From Sulfobacillus thermosulfidooxidans (lineage in GTDB: Bacteria > Bacillota > Sulfobacillia > Sulfobacillales > Sulfobacillaceae), in the NCBI RefSeq assembly GCF_001280565.1, contig NZ_LGRO01000001.1, positions 1,984,001-2,048,000 on the forward strand: DNA of 64,000 nucleotides, written 5' to 3'. Both the position numbers and the translations under genes were made by a program. Shown piece by piece: positions 63,544-64,000 of the stretch (within the stretch, counting starts at the first letter, position 1; each line of letters starts with the position of its first letter). The notes under the pieces are model-generated. The model was not told the origin of the DNA. It worked only from the letters and a program-made list of their open reading frames with translations, and did no database searches.

Positions 63544-64000
63544 CGTTATCCTCCTCCTCGACACGTATCGGCTGCCGAGTTTTCAAATGAAATCCGTAAC
63601 CTTTGGACAATACATGCAAGGTCACATGGGTTAGGCTCAGTGGTTGGCCCAGGTGGGTATTGTGGACGTTGGTTTCGCCAATACTGCGCCCGTCAACGAG
63701 GCTCACGGTCTGCGATCCCCAGACTTCCAACCACTCCCGGTCTTGATCCACAAAAATCGCCGTATCCTCGTCAATGCCCACCCCTAACACACCGGGATTT
63801 TGCGCTAATGCGGCCAAAAGCCGTCCTAGACGCCCGCGCTGGGTAAAATGTTGATCCACCACCGTATGCGGCCACAGTCCCATTCCCGTTGCTAAACGAA
63901 CAGAACTTCTTGTCGGAATATCGTCCTGGTCACCTTCCACGATCATCGTCGTCGACATCATGGCAGCTCCCGCAGAGGTACCGGCAATGATGAGACCTTC
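63533..64000 (-). CDS. cphB: Cyanophycinase (5' end outside window)
   Basis: The last 155 codons of the serine-type exopeptidase that degrades cyanophycin to beta-Asp-Arg dipeptides. The nucleophile motif AGTSAGA lies at the edge (13 codons before the ATG at 63961 are in frame and coding). Further on, GMGLWPHTVVDQHF and GVGIDEDTA match the family. The start codon is beyond 64000. The gene overlaps cphA by 11 nt, so synthesis and breakdown enzymes are translated in tandem. Confidence 0.93.
   Translation of the reverse strand, partial: EGLIIAGTSAGAAMMSTTMIVEGDQDDIPTRSSVRLATGMGLWPHTVVDQHFTQRGRLGRLLAALAQNPGVLGVGIDEDTAIFVDQDREWLEVWGSQTVSLVDGRSIGETNVHNTHLGQPLSLTHVTLHVLSKGYGFHLKTRQPIRVEEEDNGEY

Overview
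The window comes from a spore-forming Firmicute with a sulfur-oxidising, aerobic lifestyle; the gene set best resembles Sulfobacillus or a close acidophilic relative. The evidence is a full set of endospore genes (spoIIE, spoVB, spoVG, spoVT, yabP, yabQ, fin) together with two sulfide:quinone oxidoreductase-like flavoproteins, a DUF1641 partner, a heme-copper oxidase and a Tat-exported cupredoxin. The species assignment is inference, because no rRNA gene is present. Starts at GTG and TTG behind strong AGGAGG sites are frequent, and I moved many starts on that basis.

Layout. 0-9.2 kb: an AddB-like PD-(D/E)XK nuclease running off the left edge, a Cof-type HAD phosphatase, a lone histidine ammonia-lyase, a YmfF/YmfH-type M16 peptidase pair and ftsH. 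9.4-17.1 kb: an accessory stretch with a PsiE-like membrane protein, an exported PQQ-type beta-propeller, a membrane-anchored LuxR regulator, a two-gene unit of a Cas2-like SinR-family protein plus a small membrane protein, and three regulators sharing a cysteine-bearing PAS domain. 17.1-21.9 kb: a minus-strand respiratory cluster (cupredoxin, CoxB, CoxA, CoxC, small subunit) and a tiny frameshifted membrane gene. 21.9-26 kb: tilS and spoIIE. 26-31.3 kb: galU, a mannose-1-phosphate guanylyltransferase, phoU and a Na/Pi cotransporter. 31.3-35.2 kb: the sulfide module (SQR1, membrane protein, SQR2 with an amber codon near its end, DUF1641 protein). 35.2-40.1 kb: lysC, a HAD/thioesterase/NifX-like operon and the PBP2 gene. 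40.3-64 kb: a long minus-strand run: tRNA-Leu, yabR, divIC, a small HTH gene, yabQ, yabP, rqcP, hup, mazG, spoVB, hemL, spoVT, a parvulin lipoprotein, mfd, fin, pth, prs, glmU, spoVG, ilvA, purR, a nucleotidyltransferase, ispE, cphA and cphB (cut by the right edge).

The backbone matches the purR-to-ftsH region of Bacillus subtilis in order and strand. The respiratory, sulfide, phosphate and regulatory modules lie as blocks inside it. The functional picture is sulfide electrons entering the quinone pool through the SQRs, a copper-dependent terminal branch, and a nearby set of regulators whose three invariant cysteines suggest redox or metal sensing.

The strongest candidate for something undescribed is the trio of Cys-PAS regulators at 14.5-17.1 kb. 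All three have exactly the same cysteine spacing, and one fuses the PAS domain to four homing-endonuclease-type repeats and a helix-turn-helix. Next are the Cas2-like/membrane-protein pair, the amber-interrupted SQR and the frameshifted small membrane gene.
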